64,000 bases of DNA from AC-37 sp036389835 (GTDB lineage: Bacteria; Actinomycetota; Thermoleophilia; Solirubrobacterales; Thermoleophilaceae). Under the pieces are notes generated by a model that searched no databases, had not been told where the DNA came from, and was given only the letters and a program-made list of their open reading frames with translations. The stretch lies in the NCBI GenBank assembly GCA_036389835.1, contig DASVWC010000052.1, positions 57,014 to 121,013 of the forward strand, written 5' to 3'. Every line of letters starts with the position of its first letter. Position 1 is the stretch's first letter. Both the position numbers and the translations under genes were made by a program. This document shows positions 1-8,719 of the stretch, one piece after another.

Positions 1-241
1 CGCGCAGGCCGGAGTCGGCGAGGGTGGCGTCGCCGGTGCGCGCGGAGGTCAGCAGCAGGGCGTAGCCGAGCATCGGATCGCCGTAGTCGTCGCGGACTCC
101 CTCCGGGTCGCGGGCGATCACGTAGTCGCGGAAGCGCCCGTCCGGCTCCTGGAGCCCGGGCCACGGCGCGGCGATCTCGCCGGCCTTCTGGACCCACTGC
201 TGCGGGGCCGCCGCGCTCGAAGCTGGCGCAAAAACCAGCAC
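1..241 (-). CDS. Secreted protein, partial (runs off the window)
   Basis: The minus-strand frame across the window edge reads a hydrophobic leader, then AAPWPGLQ and, further on, LGYALL and ARTGDATL. The same motifs occur in the same order in the divergent gene at 285 (APWPGLQ, LGYALL, VRTGDEAL), so the two are paralogues. The gene is truncated at position 1. The GTG at 241 is the only conventional in-frame start, but upstream codons that would add a basic n-region (Arg-Arg...Lys-His) lack ATG, GTG or TTG, so the 5' end is unresolved. The function is unknown; a secreted helical-toroid protein is likely by analogy with its neighbour. Confidence 0.55.
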   Translation of the reverse strand, partial: MLVFAPASSAAAPQQWVQKAGEIAAPWPGLQEPDGRFRDYVIARDPEGVRDDYGDPMLGYALLLTSARTGDATLADSGLR

Positions 242-284
242 CGACAGCGCTGCGACGGCCCCCGCGGCGTGTTTACTGCCGCCG

Positions 285-2147
285 ATGCGTCGAGCTCTGC
301 TCGCAACGATGGCGCTCGTCCTCCTGGCGGCCGCGCCGGCGTCAGCCAAGGTCCCCTCCGCCTGGGGCCCGCTGGCTGAGCGGATCGCGGCCCCCTGGCC
401 GGGGCTCCAGAACGACGACGGCACCTACCAAGACTACGTCTACGGGGGCGACGTCTCCCACTGCCTCGTGCGCCAGTGCAAGCCGGGGCTCGGGAACGCG
501 CGCTACGCCGAGGCCGTGCTCGGCTACGCGCTGCTGCGCACCGGCGTGCGGACCGGCGACGAGGCGCTGATCGACACCGCGCTGCGCTCGCTCACGTGGG
601 TCGCCGAGCATCCGGAGTACCGCGACACGCTCCAGACCAACTTCGAGACCTGGGCGCTCGCGAGCGCCTACAACCTCGCCCGCAGCCGCGTGCCCGGCCG
701 CCCGCTCTTCCGCGAGAACCGCAGGAGCTGGGAGCGCTGGCTCACGACCGTCAAGCCGCTGCTGCTGCGCGCGAACGCGCGGCGCTACTTCAACCACCAC
801 CTCGTGGAGGCGGTGGCGACGTTCGAGCTCAAGGCGACCGGGCTGCGGTCGAAGGTGAAGGGCGCCGTTCTGCATCCGAGGACGTACAACAGCGTGGAGC
901 GCCGTGCGGTGCGGACCGTCGAGGAGGACGTCTACGCCGTGGCGCGTCCGACGCTGCGCGACACGGGCGGCGGCGTGGCCGCCTTGGTGAGCGACCGGCC
1001 CGAGTACCCGCTCGCCTACCAGGGGCTGTCGATGGGCTTCTACGCGCGGGCCGTCGAGGTGATGGGCAAGCGCCTCTCTAACCGGGCGCGGCAGCTGCTC
1101 GAGCGGATGGCGCACGCGTCGTGGCTGTTCACCGCGCCCGACGGCGACCTCGCCTACGCCGGGCGCTCCCAGGAGGAGAGCTGGGCGCTGTCGATGACCG
1201 CCTACGGCGCTCAGGTGGCCGCGCGGCTGCCGCGGGTGGGGCCGGGCCGCGCGGCGCGCTGGCAGGCGCTGGCCGACCGCGCGATCGAGCGGCTGCGCAG
1301 CGAGCACCCGATCGGGCCGAAGGGGATGTGGATCGTGCCGGCGCTCGCGCAGGACCCCGAGCGGGGGCTGGCCGGGCTCGACCCGTACGCGGGAGCCGCG
1401 ATCTTCAGCGGGCTCACGCTCGCCTTCCTCGAGCTCGCGTACGACGAGGCGGCCACGCACAGGCGCACGATCGGGCGGATCGCCTCGGACGGCGACGGCG
1501 CGCGGACGCTCGGCCGCGCCGACGACTCGTTCGTGACCGTCCGGGCCGGCTCGCTCTGGTTCGCGGTGCGCCAGTCGCGCGACATGCAGCGCCGCCTCGA
1601 CGACCTGCGCAGCGACTTCGGCATGATCGCCCTGAAGCGCCGGGTGGACGGGCGCTGGCGCGACGTGGTGCCGCTCGGGCCGCGGGTGGAGTCGGCCGAC
1701 CGGCGCGCCGCCGACAGCGCGGGCCCGCGGCTGCGGCCGGGCGGCGGGGAGGCGGTCGGGATCCCGCTGGGCACGCGGCTCTCGGCCGGCGCCGGCCGCG
1801 TGCACGTGACCACGGGCTGGCGGATGCCCGACGGCTCGGTCGTGCGCGGCGGGACGGTGCTGCGCTACCAGGCGGTGGAGTGCGGCGTGCGGCTGCGCCT
1901 GCCGGTGGCGGCCGGCGACGTGGTCGAGTACGACGTGCTTGCGGCGCGCGACCCCGACGGCGTGACCGTGGACGGCGCGCGCGTCGGCGACGGCACCCAG
2001 CAGGTCACCTTCAGCGAGGCGCCCAGCGGCGTGACGATGCTGCCCGGCTACTCGTCCGGCTCGCACCCCGTGATCACGCGGGTGCGGGCGACGTTCGCGG
2101 CGGCCGCCGCGGACCGCGCGCTCGAGATCACGACCTGCTCGGCGTAG
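285..2147 (+). CDS. Secreted protein of unknown function, likely alpha-toroid fold
   Basis: The 620-residue product starts with a clear Sec signal peptide (MRRALLATMALVLLAAAPASA) and is predicted to be exported. Residues about 50-400 are rich in paired amphipathic helices with Trp/Tyr-rich motifs (NFETWALASAYNLAR, YFNHHLVEA, EESWALSMTAYGAQ). This pattern resembles the alpha/alpha toroids of polysaccharide lyases and heparinases. The C-terminal third (about 430-620) looks beta-rich, which would fit a lyase-type sandwich. No catalytic set can be assigned with certainty, so glycan degradation is only an inference. A divergent paralogue starts within about 45 bases upstream. Confidence 0.85.
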   Translation: MRRALLATMALVLLAAAPASAKVPSAWGPLAERIAAPWPGLQNDDGTYQDYVYGGDVSHCLVRQCKPGLGNARYAEAVLGYALLRTGVRTGDEALIDTALRSLTWVAEHPEYRDTLQTNFETWALASAYNLARSRVPGRPLFRENRRSWERWLTTVKPLLLRANARRYFNHHLVEAVATFELKATGLRSKVKGAVLHPRTYNSVERRAVRTVEEDVYAVARPTLRDTGGGVAALVSDRPEYPLAYQGLSMGFYARAVEVMGKRLSNRARQLLERMAHASWLFTAPDGDLAYAGRSQEESWALSMTAYGAQVAARLPRVGPGRAARWQALADRAIERLRSEHPIGPKGMWIVPALAQDPERGLAGLDPYAGAAIFSGLTLAFLELAYDEAATHRRTIGRIASDGDGARTLGRADDSFVTVRAGSLWFAVRQSRDMQRRLDDLRSDFGMIALKRRVDGRWRDVVPLGPRVESADRRAADSAGPRLRPGGGEAVGIPLGTRLSAGAGRVHVTTGWRMPDGSVVRGGTVLRYQAVECGVRLRLPVAAGDVVEYDVLAARDPDGVTVDGARVGDGTQQVTFSEAPSGVTMLPGYSSGSHPVITRVRATFAAAAADRALEITTCSA

Positions 2148-2171
2148 GCGCGAGCCTGCGGCGCGCGGCGG

Positions 2172-3413
2172 CTACTCGAGCGGGTTGAAGACCAGCCCGG
2201 TCGGGATCTTCGGGTAGAAGAAGGTCGACTTCGGCGGCATCGACTCGCCGGCCTCCGCGACCTCCTGGACCACTTCCACCGGCGTCGCGCTCGTGAAGAA
2301 GGCCGCCGCGGCGGAGCCGGACTCGACGGCCTCGATCGCGTGGTCGGTGCGCTTGGCGTAGGTGAGGCCGTTCTGGCGGGCCACGTCGTCCTCGCTCATG
2401 CCGAGGGTGTCGCGCAGGACGAGCGCCTCGAGCAGAGCGGTGTCGAGCTTGCGGTAGGGCTCGGGCTTGTCGGCGAGGACGCGGTCGGCGGTCGCGGAGT
2501 CCCTGAGCGTGAGCCGCAGCGGCCGGCGGTGGTGGCCGTCGTAGTAGCCGAAGGCGATCCGGTCGCCGCCCGGCTCCGGCTCGAGGCCGTCGCGCTCGAC
2601 CGGCGCGACCTCGAACTCACGCTCGATGGTGGCGCGCAGCGCCTCGCGCCGCTCGCCGGTCAGGTCGGTGAGCAGGCGGTGGGTGGGCAGGACGGTGAGG
2701 CCGGGGTCGGACATCGCGCAGAGGCACATGAGCACGTAGCTGTGCTCGCCCTCGCCGCCGACCTCCTCGGCGTAGACGCGAGCCGTCTCGTAGCGGTGGT
2801 GGCCGTCGGCGATCAGCAGCTCGGCCTCGGCGAGGGCCGCCTGGACGGTCGCGATGCGGTCGGGGTCGGCGCAGCGCCAGACGCGGGTCGTCGCGTTCCC
2901 CTCGGTGTACTCGCCGAACGGCTCGCCGCCGGTCGGCAGCTCGACCGGCTCGCCGGGGTAGAGGCTGAAGATGGGGGAGAGGTTCGCCCGCGTCGCGCGG
3001 GTCAGGCGCAGGCGGTCCTCCTTCGGGCCCGGCTGGGTGCGCTCGTGCGGGCGGATGCGGCCCGGGCCGTAGTCCTCCACCCGCACGCGGCAGAGGAACG
3101 CGCCGCGCACGTGGCGGGCGCCGTAGGGGTCGACGAACTCCTGCTCGATCGGCCAGATGGCGGGCTCGCGCTCGCGGACTATCACGCCCTGCTGCTGCCA
3201 GGCCTCGAAGGTGGTCTCGGCGTGGAGGTACGGGTCGCCGCCGCCGGGGGCCCGGGGCAGGTCGACCTCGACGACGTTGAACGGGCTGCGCGCGAGCAGC
3301 TCGGCGCGCTGGGCGTCGTCGATGACGTCGTAGGGGGGCGCGGCGACCGCCTGGAGCGATCCCACGCAGCTCAGGTCGTAGCGGACCGAGTTGAGGGGCT
3401 GGATCTCAGCCAT
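2172..3413 (-). CDS. DUF1015 family protein
   Basis: The 413-residue cytosolic protein has the DUF1015 hallmarks: an N-terminal VAAPPYDVI motif (residues about 23-31), SPFNVVEVDLPR, the central IADGHHRYETA motif, and a C-terminal tail ending in STFFYPKIPTGLVFNPLE. The length matches the family. Some relatives have a ParB/Srx-like fold and are related to free-serine kinases, but the substrate here cannot be told from sequence. It is convergent with the secreted gene at 285 and lies downstream of a CAP-domain gene on the same strand. Confidence 0.9.
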   Translation of the reverse strand: MAEIQPLNSVRYDLSCVGSLQAVAAPPYDVIDDAQRAELLARSPFNVVEVDLPRAPGGGDPYLHAETTFEAWQQQGVIVREREPAIWPIEQEFVDPYGARHVRGAFLCRVRVEDYGPGRIRPHERTQPGPKEDRLRLTRATRANLSPIFSLYPGEPVELPTGGEPFGEYTEGNATTRVWRCADPDRIATVQAALAEAELLIADGHHRYETARVYAEEVGGEGEHSYVLMCLCAMSDPGLTVLPTHRLLTDLTGERREALRATIEREFEVAPVERDGLEPEPGGDRIAFGYYDGHHRRPLRLTLRDSATADRVLADKPEPYRKLDTALLEALVLRDTLGMSEDDVARQNGLTYAKRTDHAIEAVESGSAAAAFFTSATPVEVVQEVAEAGESMPPKSTFFYPKIPTGLVFNPLE

Positions 3414-3488
3414 CAGCGGCGGGCAGGCTAGCGAGCCTGCTCCGCCGCGCCGCGCGCAGGGGTCCGCGCGGAGTCGCTCGCCGCGCTG

Positions 3489-4019
3489 CTAGCCGCGGCT
3501 GCCGAAGTCGGTGACGTACGTGCCACCGTCGCCGTAGGAGCGGTTCGGCGTGCCGCGGGCGATCCCGATCCCGATCTCGCGGAAGCTGCGGCTGAGGATG
3601 TTCGCGCGGTGCCCGTCGCTGTGCATCCAGGCGTCGACGATCTCGACCGGGGTGCCGAGCACGCCCGAGCCCCAGGCGATGTTCTCGCCCACGCGCCAGG
3701 CGCGCGCGCCGCGCAGGTAGCGCGCGGAGCGGATCCGGCCGACGAAGTTGCCGTGCTCGAAGAAGTCGCGCGCGGCCATCGAGCGGGCGTGGCGGCGCGA
3801 GGCCAGGTCGAGGCGCTTGTTGCGGCGCAGGGCGCGCAGGCCGCGAGTGGTGCGCTCCCTGTTGATGAGGCAGAAGGTGGCGTCCTCGGAGACGTCGAGC
3901 GAGACGGCGGTCGGCTCCTCGCCGGCGCCGGGGCAGGCGGAGGCGACGGAGGGGACGGCGAGCGCGACGAGCGCGGCCAGGAGGGCGGCGACGAGCGAAT
4001 GGCGGCGGGTTCGGAACAT
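3489..4019 (-). CDS. CAP-domain (SCP/PR1-like) secreted protein
   Basis: The 176-residue product has a signal peptide (MFRTRRHSLVAALLAALVALA, cleaved near ASA) and a single CAP domain. It contains the typical LINRERTTRGLRAL start, a HARSMAARDFFEHGNF motif with the family His, GENIAWG, and AWMHSDGHRANIL with the second His, then IGIGIA. Bacterial CAP proteins are extracytoplasmic and often stress- or envelope-associated; the biochemical activity is usually unknown. It is a minimal single-domain version. It lies between DUF1015 and tRNA-Pro. Confidence 0.93.
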   Translation of the reverse strand: MFRTRRHSLVAALLAALVALAVPSVASACPGAGEEPTAVSLDVSEDATFCLINRERTTRGLRALRRNKRLDLASRRHARSMAARDFFEHGNFVGRIRSARYLRGARAWRVGENIAWGSGVLGTPVEIVDAWMHSDGHRANILSRSFREIGIGIARGTPNRSYGDGGTYVTDFGSRG

Positions 4020-4223
4020 GGCGGCAGTGGGGGGTTGGCGGCCTCCGTCCGTGGCGACCGCGGTTCGTGCCCTTTGGATCGGCCCGTTCCGCGCTCACCT
4101 GAACCCCCGTCCAGAGGGTCTGGACGCCCGGCTGGACGGCCGCCGGCGCGAGCCGCCGGTTTTTCCCCGCAAATCAGCCTCGTTTGCGCCAACCGCCATC
4201 CCGGACGTACAGTTCGAAGACGA

Positions 4224-4299
4224 CGGGGCGTAGCTCAGCCTGGTAGAGCGCTGCGTTTGGGACGCAGAGGTTTCGCCGGTTCGAATCCGGCCGCCCCGA
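4224..4299 (+). tRNA. tRNA-Pro (TGG)
   Basis: A complete cloverleaf is visible. The acceptor strands CGGGGCG and CGCCCCG pair over 7 bp with discriminator A4299. The D arm is GCTC...GAGC, the anticodon stem is CTGCG/CGCAG, and the loop TTTGGGA gives anticodon TGG at 4258-4260. The T arm is GCCGGTTCGAATCCGGC. CCA is not encoded. It decodes CCA/CCG proline codons. Confidence 0.97.
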
Positions 4300-4301
4300 C
4301 T

Positions 4302-4315
4302 GCGGCGGAAGCCGC
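4302..4315 (+). terminator. Hairpin after tRNA-Pro
   Basis: GCGGC and GCCGC form a 5-bp stem closed by a GNRA-type GGAA loop, two bases past the tRNA 3' end. There is no U-tract, so it may be a processing or weak termination structure rather than a classical intrinsic terminator. Confidence 0.35.
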
Positions 4316-4341
4316 GCGCGTACCGCGAGATCGGGGCGGGC

Positions 4342-4848
4342 TCAGGCCAGACGCTCCCAGTAGCGGACCCACTCGCGCTCATGGGCGATGCCCGCCTCCA
4401 GCGTGCGCGCCGGTCCCTCGGCTTCGGGCGCGTCGTTGAGACCCTCGCGCAGGCGCTCGTACTCGGCCAGCTTCTGGCGATGGGCCACCAGCTGCTCCGG
4501 CGCGACCACGGCCGGGTCCGCTCCGAAGAAGACCTTCAGCAGCGCGAGGTCGCGCAGCTCGGGCAGCTCCCGGGTCGCCTGCGCCCGCCAGTCGTCGAGC
4601 GCCGCCCCGCCCAGCGGGGTCAGCGAGTACACGCTCCGCCGCCGCCCGTGTTCCTCGCGCTGCTCGGTCAGGTACCCGGCGGCCGTCAGCCGCTTCGGCT
4701 CCGCGTAGAGCTGCGAGTGGGGGATCGACCAGAAGTTCCCGATGCTCGCCGCGACCAGGCGCTTCAGCTCGTACGGCGTGCTCGCCCCGGCCCGCTCGAG
4801 GAGTCCCAGGACGACGTAGGAGGTGGATGTCAGGCTGATCGTGTGCAA
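4342..4848 (-). CDS. PadR-family transcriptional regulator
   Basis: The product starts TSTSYVVLGLLERAGASTPYELK, continues FWSIPHSQLYAEPKRLTAAGYL and then a beta-wing (GRRRSVYSLTPLG). This is the winged-helix DNA-binding domain of PadR, followed by a Vir-C-like dimerisation helix region ending in EWVRYWERLA. An upstream ORF start at 4893 would overlap the divergent gene; the TTG at 4848, just before HTISLTSTS, fits the family N-terminus better. It is divergent from the membrane protein at 4887 and probably represses it and itself. Confidence 0.85.
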   Translation of the reverse strand: MHTISLTSTSYVVLGLLERAGASTPYELKRLVAASIGNFWSIPHSQLYAEPKRLTAAGYLTEQREEHGRRRSVYSLTPLGGAALDDWRAQATRELPELRDLALLKVFFGADPAVVAPEQLVAHRQKLAEYERLREGLNDAPEAEGPARTLEAGIAHEREWVRYWERLA

Positions 4849-4889
4849 TACTCCGATTCGGACGGTATGGTTCGGACTGAGACAGTATG
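4846..4889. promoter_or_regulatory. Divergent promoter/operator of the PadR and membrane-protein pair
   Basis: The 40 bases between the two starts hold TCCGA-T-TCGGA (4852-4862), a perfect 5-bp inverted repeat. They also hold two direct copies of TTCGGAC (4857-4863 and 4871-4877) and an ATAC...GTAT pair flanking the first copy. The symmetry and the position between divergent starts make it a likely PadR operator; binding is inferred. Confidence 0.45.
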
Positions 4890-5384
4890 ACACTTCGCGA
4901 TCCGCTGCTGGCGCTGCACGTCACCGCGGGCGCGACGGGCCTTCTCCTCGGGCCGGTGACGATGCGGGCGATCAAGCGCCGCGGACCCCACACCCGGCTC
5001 GGCGAGGCCTACCACTGGGTGATGCTCACCGTCGCCGCCACCGCCGCTGCGCTGGCCGTCCTCGCCTGGCAGCGGATCTGGTGGTTCCTGCCGATCGCGC
5101 TCTTCAGCTACGCCAACGCCCTCGTGGGCTACGTCGCCGTCAAGCGCCGCCGGCCGCGCTGGCTCAAGCGCCACATCGGCGGGATGTGCGGGTCCTACAT
5201 CGCGCTCGTCACAGCCCTGCTCGTGGTGAACGCCGGCCGCTCGCTGCTGATCGTGTGGCTGCTGCCCACGATCGTCGGCTCGCCGATCATCGTCTGGCTG
5301 ATCAACGAGGTCGACAAGGGCCGCCGGCCGCGGCGCCCGCGCGGGGCGCCCACGCGGTTGCGGGCGCGGGGCAGCGCGACGTAG
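4887..5384 (+). CDS. DUF2306-like integral membrane protein
   Basis: The 165-residue product has four predicted membrane segments (about 5-27, 43-60, 65-82, 100-120) and opens with LLALHVTAGATGLLLGPV, a pattern typical of DUF2306-type proteins. HIGGMCGSYIALVTALLV follows in the third or fourth helix. The C-terminal 25 residues are Arg-rich and presumably cytosolic. It starts 39 bases from the divergent PadR gene and is its most obvious target. No biochemical role is known. Confidence 0.75.
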   Translation: MTLRDPLLALHVTAGATGLLLGPVTMRAIKRRGPHTRLGEAYHWVMLTVAATAAALAVLAWQRIWWFLPIALFSYANALVGYVAVKRRRPRWLKRHIGGMCGSYIALVTALLVVNAGRSLLIVWLLPTIVGSPIIVWLINEVDKGRRPRRPRGAPTRLRARGSAT

Positions 5385-5397
5385 GCGCGCGACCGGC

Positions 5398-6252
5398 CTA
5401 GGTCGCCGCCTCCACGACGTGCACCCGCGCGGCGCCCGGGTCGCGGCCCGCGTCGCCCGCCGCGGCGTGGCGGTCGCCGCGGTGCAGGCGCGCCTCGCGG
5501 AAGCCGGCCTCCCGCAGTGCCGCGACGGCGGCCGCCTCGCCGTCGAAGTGCGACTGCACGCGCCGCTGGACGTACGCGGACAGCGCCGCCATGAACGCGC
5601 GGTCGAGCGGCGAGCGCCCGCCGCCCACGTGCAGGTCGGAGAGGTAAAGGCCGTGGCTGAAGCGGCCGAGCTCGCGGGCGAACCGCCGCCACATGCCGAG
5701 CACGTCGCCGCCGCCGAAGTAGCTGAGCAGGCCCTCGGTGACGATCGCGAGCCCGCCGGTGCGAACCAGGCCGGAGGCGACCTCCGCGAGGCTGTCCGGG
5801 CCGCCGTCGCGCAGCGCGTCGAGCGCGACCACCCGGTGGCCGTCGCCGAGCGACCCGATTCGCTCGAGCGCGCGCCGCTTGCGTGCGGCCATGCCGGGCA
5901 GGTCGGCCTCGACGTAGGTGACGCGCTCGCCGTAGCGGCGCGCGAACCGCCAGCCGCGCGGCGACATGCCGCACGCCACCTCGATCACCTGCGACACGCG
6001 CCCCGCCTCGATGGCGTCGGCGAGCAGCCGGTCGATGATCCGGTGGCGCGTGAGCAGCATGCCCTCGAGCGTCGGCCCGCCGAGCGTGCGGCTGACCGTC
6101 ATCGCCGGCATCAGCGCGCCGAAGAACGCGCGGCCCTCGATCGTGTCGAGCTCGGGGTGCGAGAGGTCGTTGCGGCCCCAGACGTGACCCGTGTAGTGGG
6201 CGGTCGGGCTTATGGCGTCCGGCCCGCGGCGCAGGGGGAGCGGGATCCGCAT
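5398..6252 (-). CDS. SAM-dependent methyltransferase, LCM/Tcmp-like
   Basis: The 284-residue product resembles the leucine carboxyl methyltransferase-like class found in actinobacteria. It shows PTAHYTGHVW at the N-terminus, TRHRIIDRLL, then the SAM-binding motif VIEVACGMSPRGWRFARRY (about residues 87-105), followed by VTYVEADLPGMAARKR and ALDALRD. The family methylates carboxyl or hydroxyl groups of small molecules or proteins; the substrate is unknown. It ends beside the convergent membrane gene at 4887. Confidence 0.85.
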   Translation of the reverse strand: MRIPLPLRRGPDAISPTAHYTGHVWGRNDLSHPELDTIEGRAFFGALMPAMTVSRTLGGPTLEGMLLTRHRIIDRLLADAIEAGRVSQVIEVACGMSPRGWRFARRYGERVTYVEADLPGMAARKRRALERIGSLGDGHRVVALDALRDGGPDSLAEVASGLVRTGGLAIVTEGLLSYFGGGDVLGMWRRFARELGRFSHGLYLSDLHVGGGRSPLDRAFMAALSAYVQRRVQSHFDGEAAAVAALREAGFREARLHRGDRHAAAGDAGRDPGAARVHVVEAAT

Positions 6253-6262
6253 CAGTGCGCGG

Positions 6263-6976
6263 CTACTTCGCCTTCTTCACGCAGGGCGAGTGCGACTCGA
6301 TCGTCTCGGTCACGCCGTCGCGGTAGGTGAAGTCGACGAGGAACGTCCAGTGGCCCGACTTCGGGCAGGCCGGCGGCGTCGTGGTGTACGCGCGGCCGTC
6401 GCGCACGTATGGCGGGAACGTGATGTCGAGCCGCTTGACCGGCGTGTACGGCTCCGGCGGCGGGGCGCCGGGGAACAGCGGGAAGTTGCTGGTCGAGGTC
6501 CCGTTCTCGAGCTTCGTGCGGTCGATGGTCTTGATCAGCTGCATGTCCTCGACGACGCCGATGCCCACCACCTCGTCCTGGTTGTTGAAGTGAGTCAGGA
6601 TGCTGTGACTCTCGGTGCCGTTGCCCTGGTCGGCGTAGGCGTCGCCCGAGCCGATCCAGCTGTCCCCGGGGCAGGCCGCCGGCCCGAGCGCGTAGATCTC
6701 GGCGTCGGTCGCGTGACACTGGGGCGGCACCGTCGTGTCCGTGATCGTGCCGGGCGGGATGTGGATGACCATCCGCGCGGCGGCGTAGGGCTTGAGCTGC
6801 GGGTCGTCGGGGTTCTGGAACTCGACGTGCAGCACGTTGCCGGTCGGCGTGCCGGGGACCGTCGAGGTGAACGCGAAGCTCCCGGTCTGGCGCGGGCCGG
6901 CGGCGCCGGCGACTCCGGCGCCGAGCAGCGCGACCGCGGCCACGAACGCGCAAGCGAAACGCTCCCCCCTTCGCAT
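6263..6976 (-). CDS. Secreted protein of unknown function
   Basis: Starting at the ATG at 6976 gives a leader of MRRGERFACAFVAAVALLGAGVAGAAG, a good signal peptide; the longer ORF start at 7009 would bury it. The mature part (about 210 residues) looks like a beta-rich domain with four conserved-looking cysteines (PPQCHA, AACPGD, PPACPK, SPCVKK) that may form two disulfides. I do not recognise a family. It follows the SnoaL-like gene by 30 bases on the same strand. Confidence 0.75.
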   Translation of the reverse strand: MRRGERFACAFVAAVALLGAGVAGAAGPRQTGSFAFTSTVPGTPTGNVLHVEFQNPDDPQLKPYAAARMVIHIPPGTITDTTVPPQCHATDAEIYALGPAACPGDSWIGSGDAYADQGNGTESHSILTHFNNQDEVVGIGVVEDMQLIKTIDRTKLENGTSTSNFPLFPGAPPPEPYTPVKRLDITFPPYVRDGRAYTTTPPACPKSGHWTFLVDFTYRDGVTETIESHSPCVKKAK

Positions 6977-7005
6977 AGGGCCATGGTTCCCCGACCGCGC
7001 GAAGA

Positions 7006-7596
7006 TCAAGCTCGTTCTGGAGCTCGGGCCTCCGGCACTCCCGCCGCCGCGAGCGCCTCCGCGCGCGAGCCGAAGTCCTCCTGCTTGACCGCGAGCCCGC
7101 GGCGCAGGGTGAAGACCTGGAAGAGGTGTTGGTCGATGGGGACGCCGCTGCCCGATCCGTGACCGCGCAGCCGGGTCGTGCTGACGAGGCGGTCGCCGAG
7201 GTCGCGCAGCTCCTCGGGGACGAGGGTCAGGTCGTCGAAGCCCTCCAGCATCGTCCTCCAGACGTGCACGTAGCCGGCGGGCCCGTAGTGGTGCCCGACG
7301 AGGTCCGGGACGATGCCGCCGCCCGGGCCTCCTGAGATCACGCAGTAGTCGAGCTCCGGGTCCAATCCCAGGGTCAGGACGTCGAAGTCCCGGCGGTTCG
7401 CCGCGGACGCCGCCTGTTCCGCGAGCCGGGTGAGCAGGAAGCGGCGCGACCGGGATCCGACGGGGAGCCGTGACCCGAGGCCGAAGAGGGCGCGGGCCAG
7501 GACCGGGAACCGGACGAGCAGCCGTTCGTGGGGCCTCCGGCGCTCCCTCGCTACATCCACGGACGCGAGGTCGATCGTGTCGAAGCTGTCCGGCAC
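7006..7596 (-). CDS. SnoaL/NTF2-like domain protein
   Basis: The 196-residue protein has an Arg-rich N-terminal helix region (about 1-60), then an NTF2-like cone-fold domain: AANRRDFDVLTLGLDPELDYCV, VGHHYGPAGYVHVWRTMLEGFDDLTLVPEEL and HLFQVFTLRRGLAVKQEDF. The order (helix, strand, GPAGY helix, paired strands) matches SnoaL-like proteins that bind small ligands or act as isomerase-type enzymes. The substrate is unknown. Confidence 0.75.
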   Translation of the reverse strand: MPDSFDTIDLASVDVARERRRPHERLLVRFPVLARALFGLGSRLPVGSRSRRFLLTRLAEQAASAANRRDFDVLTLGLDPELDYCVISGGPGGGIVPDLVGHHYGPAGYVHVWRTMLEGFDDLTLVPEELRDLGDRLVSTTRLRGHGSGSGVPIDQHLFQVFTLRRGLAVKQEDFGSRAEALAAAGVPEARAPERA

Positions 7597-7663
7597 GGCG
7601 GGAGTATCGCCGACCGCGCCGGCCGAGCGACGCCGCTAGCTACGATGCCGGGAGAGGCCGCCG

Positions 7664-8014
7664 GTGAGGAGCAGGGCAGCAGGCAACACGGGTTTGCGCC
7701 GCCTCGGTGCGGCGGGCACCGTCGCGCTCGTGGCGGCGGCGCCGTTCGTCGTGTTCCGCGGGATCCTCGAGGACGCGACAACCGACTTCCGCTGGGAGCT
7801 CGTCTACCTGGTCAGCGGCTGGGGGCCGTTCGTGCTGATGACGATCGGCGCCCTGTGGTTCGTCCCCGTCGTGCTGTCGATGCACCGCAGCGGCTACAGC
7901 CGCCTGTACCTGAGGCCGGTCACGCGCCACGCGTGCGAGGCGTGGGGGCTCGTCACCTACACGCTCGGCTTCCTGCTCGCGATCCAGACCTCGCAGATCG
8001 CCGGCCTGTTCTGA
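7664..8014 (+). CDS. Small membrane protein, unknown
   Basis: The 116-residue protein has about three hydrophobic helices (residues 14-32, 46-68, 93-110) and a basic N-terminus. There is no recognisable family. Its TGA (8012-8014) overlaps a CTG codon that begins the downstream methyltransferase frame, so the two may be translationally coupled. Confidence 0.65.
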   Translation: MRSRAAGNTGLRRLGAAGTVALVAAAPFVVFRGILEDATTDFRWELVYLVSGWGPFVLMTIGALWFVPVVLSMHRSGYSRLYLRPVTRHACEAWGLVTYTLGFLLAIQTSQIAGLF

Positions 8015-8719
8015 GCGGCTCGCCGCGCCCGCTCTACCACGAGCTCGCGTGGGCCTACGACGCGCTCGTCGCGCCCGCCGGGATCGGGGCGGCGTTCGTC
8101 GCCGCGACGCTCGCGGCGCGGGGCGTGCAGCCGGGCGCGCTGGTCGTCGACGCCGGCTGCGGGACCGGAGCGCACTCGCGCGCGCTCGCCGCGCGCGGGT
8201 ACCGGGTGATCGGCATCGACGCCTCCGCCGAGCTGATCGCGCAGGCGCGGCGCGAATCGCCGTCGCTCGAGCTCGTAGTGGCCGACCTGCGCGACTGGCG
8301 GCCGGCGGAGCCCGCCGCCGCCGTCCTCTGCCGCGGCGTGCTCAACGACCTGCTGACCGAGCGCGAGGCCGCGCTGCGGGCGCTCGGCGAGATGCTCGCT
8401 CCCGGCGGTGTGCTCGTGGCCGACGTTCGCGACTGGGAGCGATCGGCCGCGCGCTACGCGGGCGGTCGCGGCGCGGAGAGCCGCGCGCGGACCGAGCGCG
8501 GCGGAGCGGCGCGAGCTGGTCGTGGACGAGCGGATCGCGGTCGGGGGCGCCGAGCACCGCCACGAGCTGCGGATGAGGCCGTGGACGCCGGACGAGCTGC
8601 GCGACGGACTGCGGGCCGCCGGCTTCGAGTCGGTGGACCTGCTCGACCCGCGCGAGGCGGGAGCGCGGGAGGACCGGATCGTCGCGGTCGCGCGGGTCAG
8701 CGCGAGCGCTCGCGCCTGA
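8011..8719 (+). pseudogene. Class I SAM methyltransferase, frameshifted
   Basis: The N-terminal two thirds are a clear class I methyltransferase: LYHELAWAYDALV, the glycine loop VVDAGCGTGAHSRALAARG, VIGIDAS for ribose binding, then VVADLRDW and LRALGEMLAPGGVLVADVRDW. After about 8455-8500 the coding sense moves to the +1 frame, where ELVVDERIAVGGAEHRHE and LRAAGFESVDLLD complete the fold. One frame cannot encode the whole protein, so this is either a real frameshift or a sequence error. No ATG, GTG or TTG start fits; a CTG at 8011 overlapping the upstream TGA is the best candidate. Confidence 0.65.

Noticed and set aside
342..2066. 574-residue minus-strand ORF opposite the secreted gene
   Set aside because: Composition is His/Arg/Gly-rich without domains, typical of antisense frames at high GC; the plus strand has a signal peptide and coherent fold.
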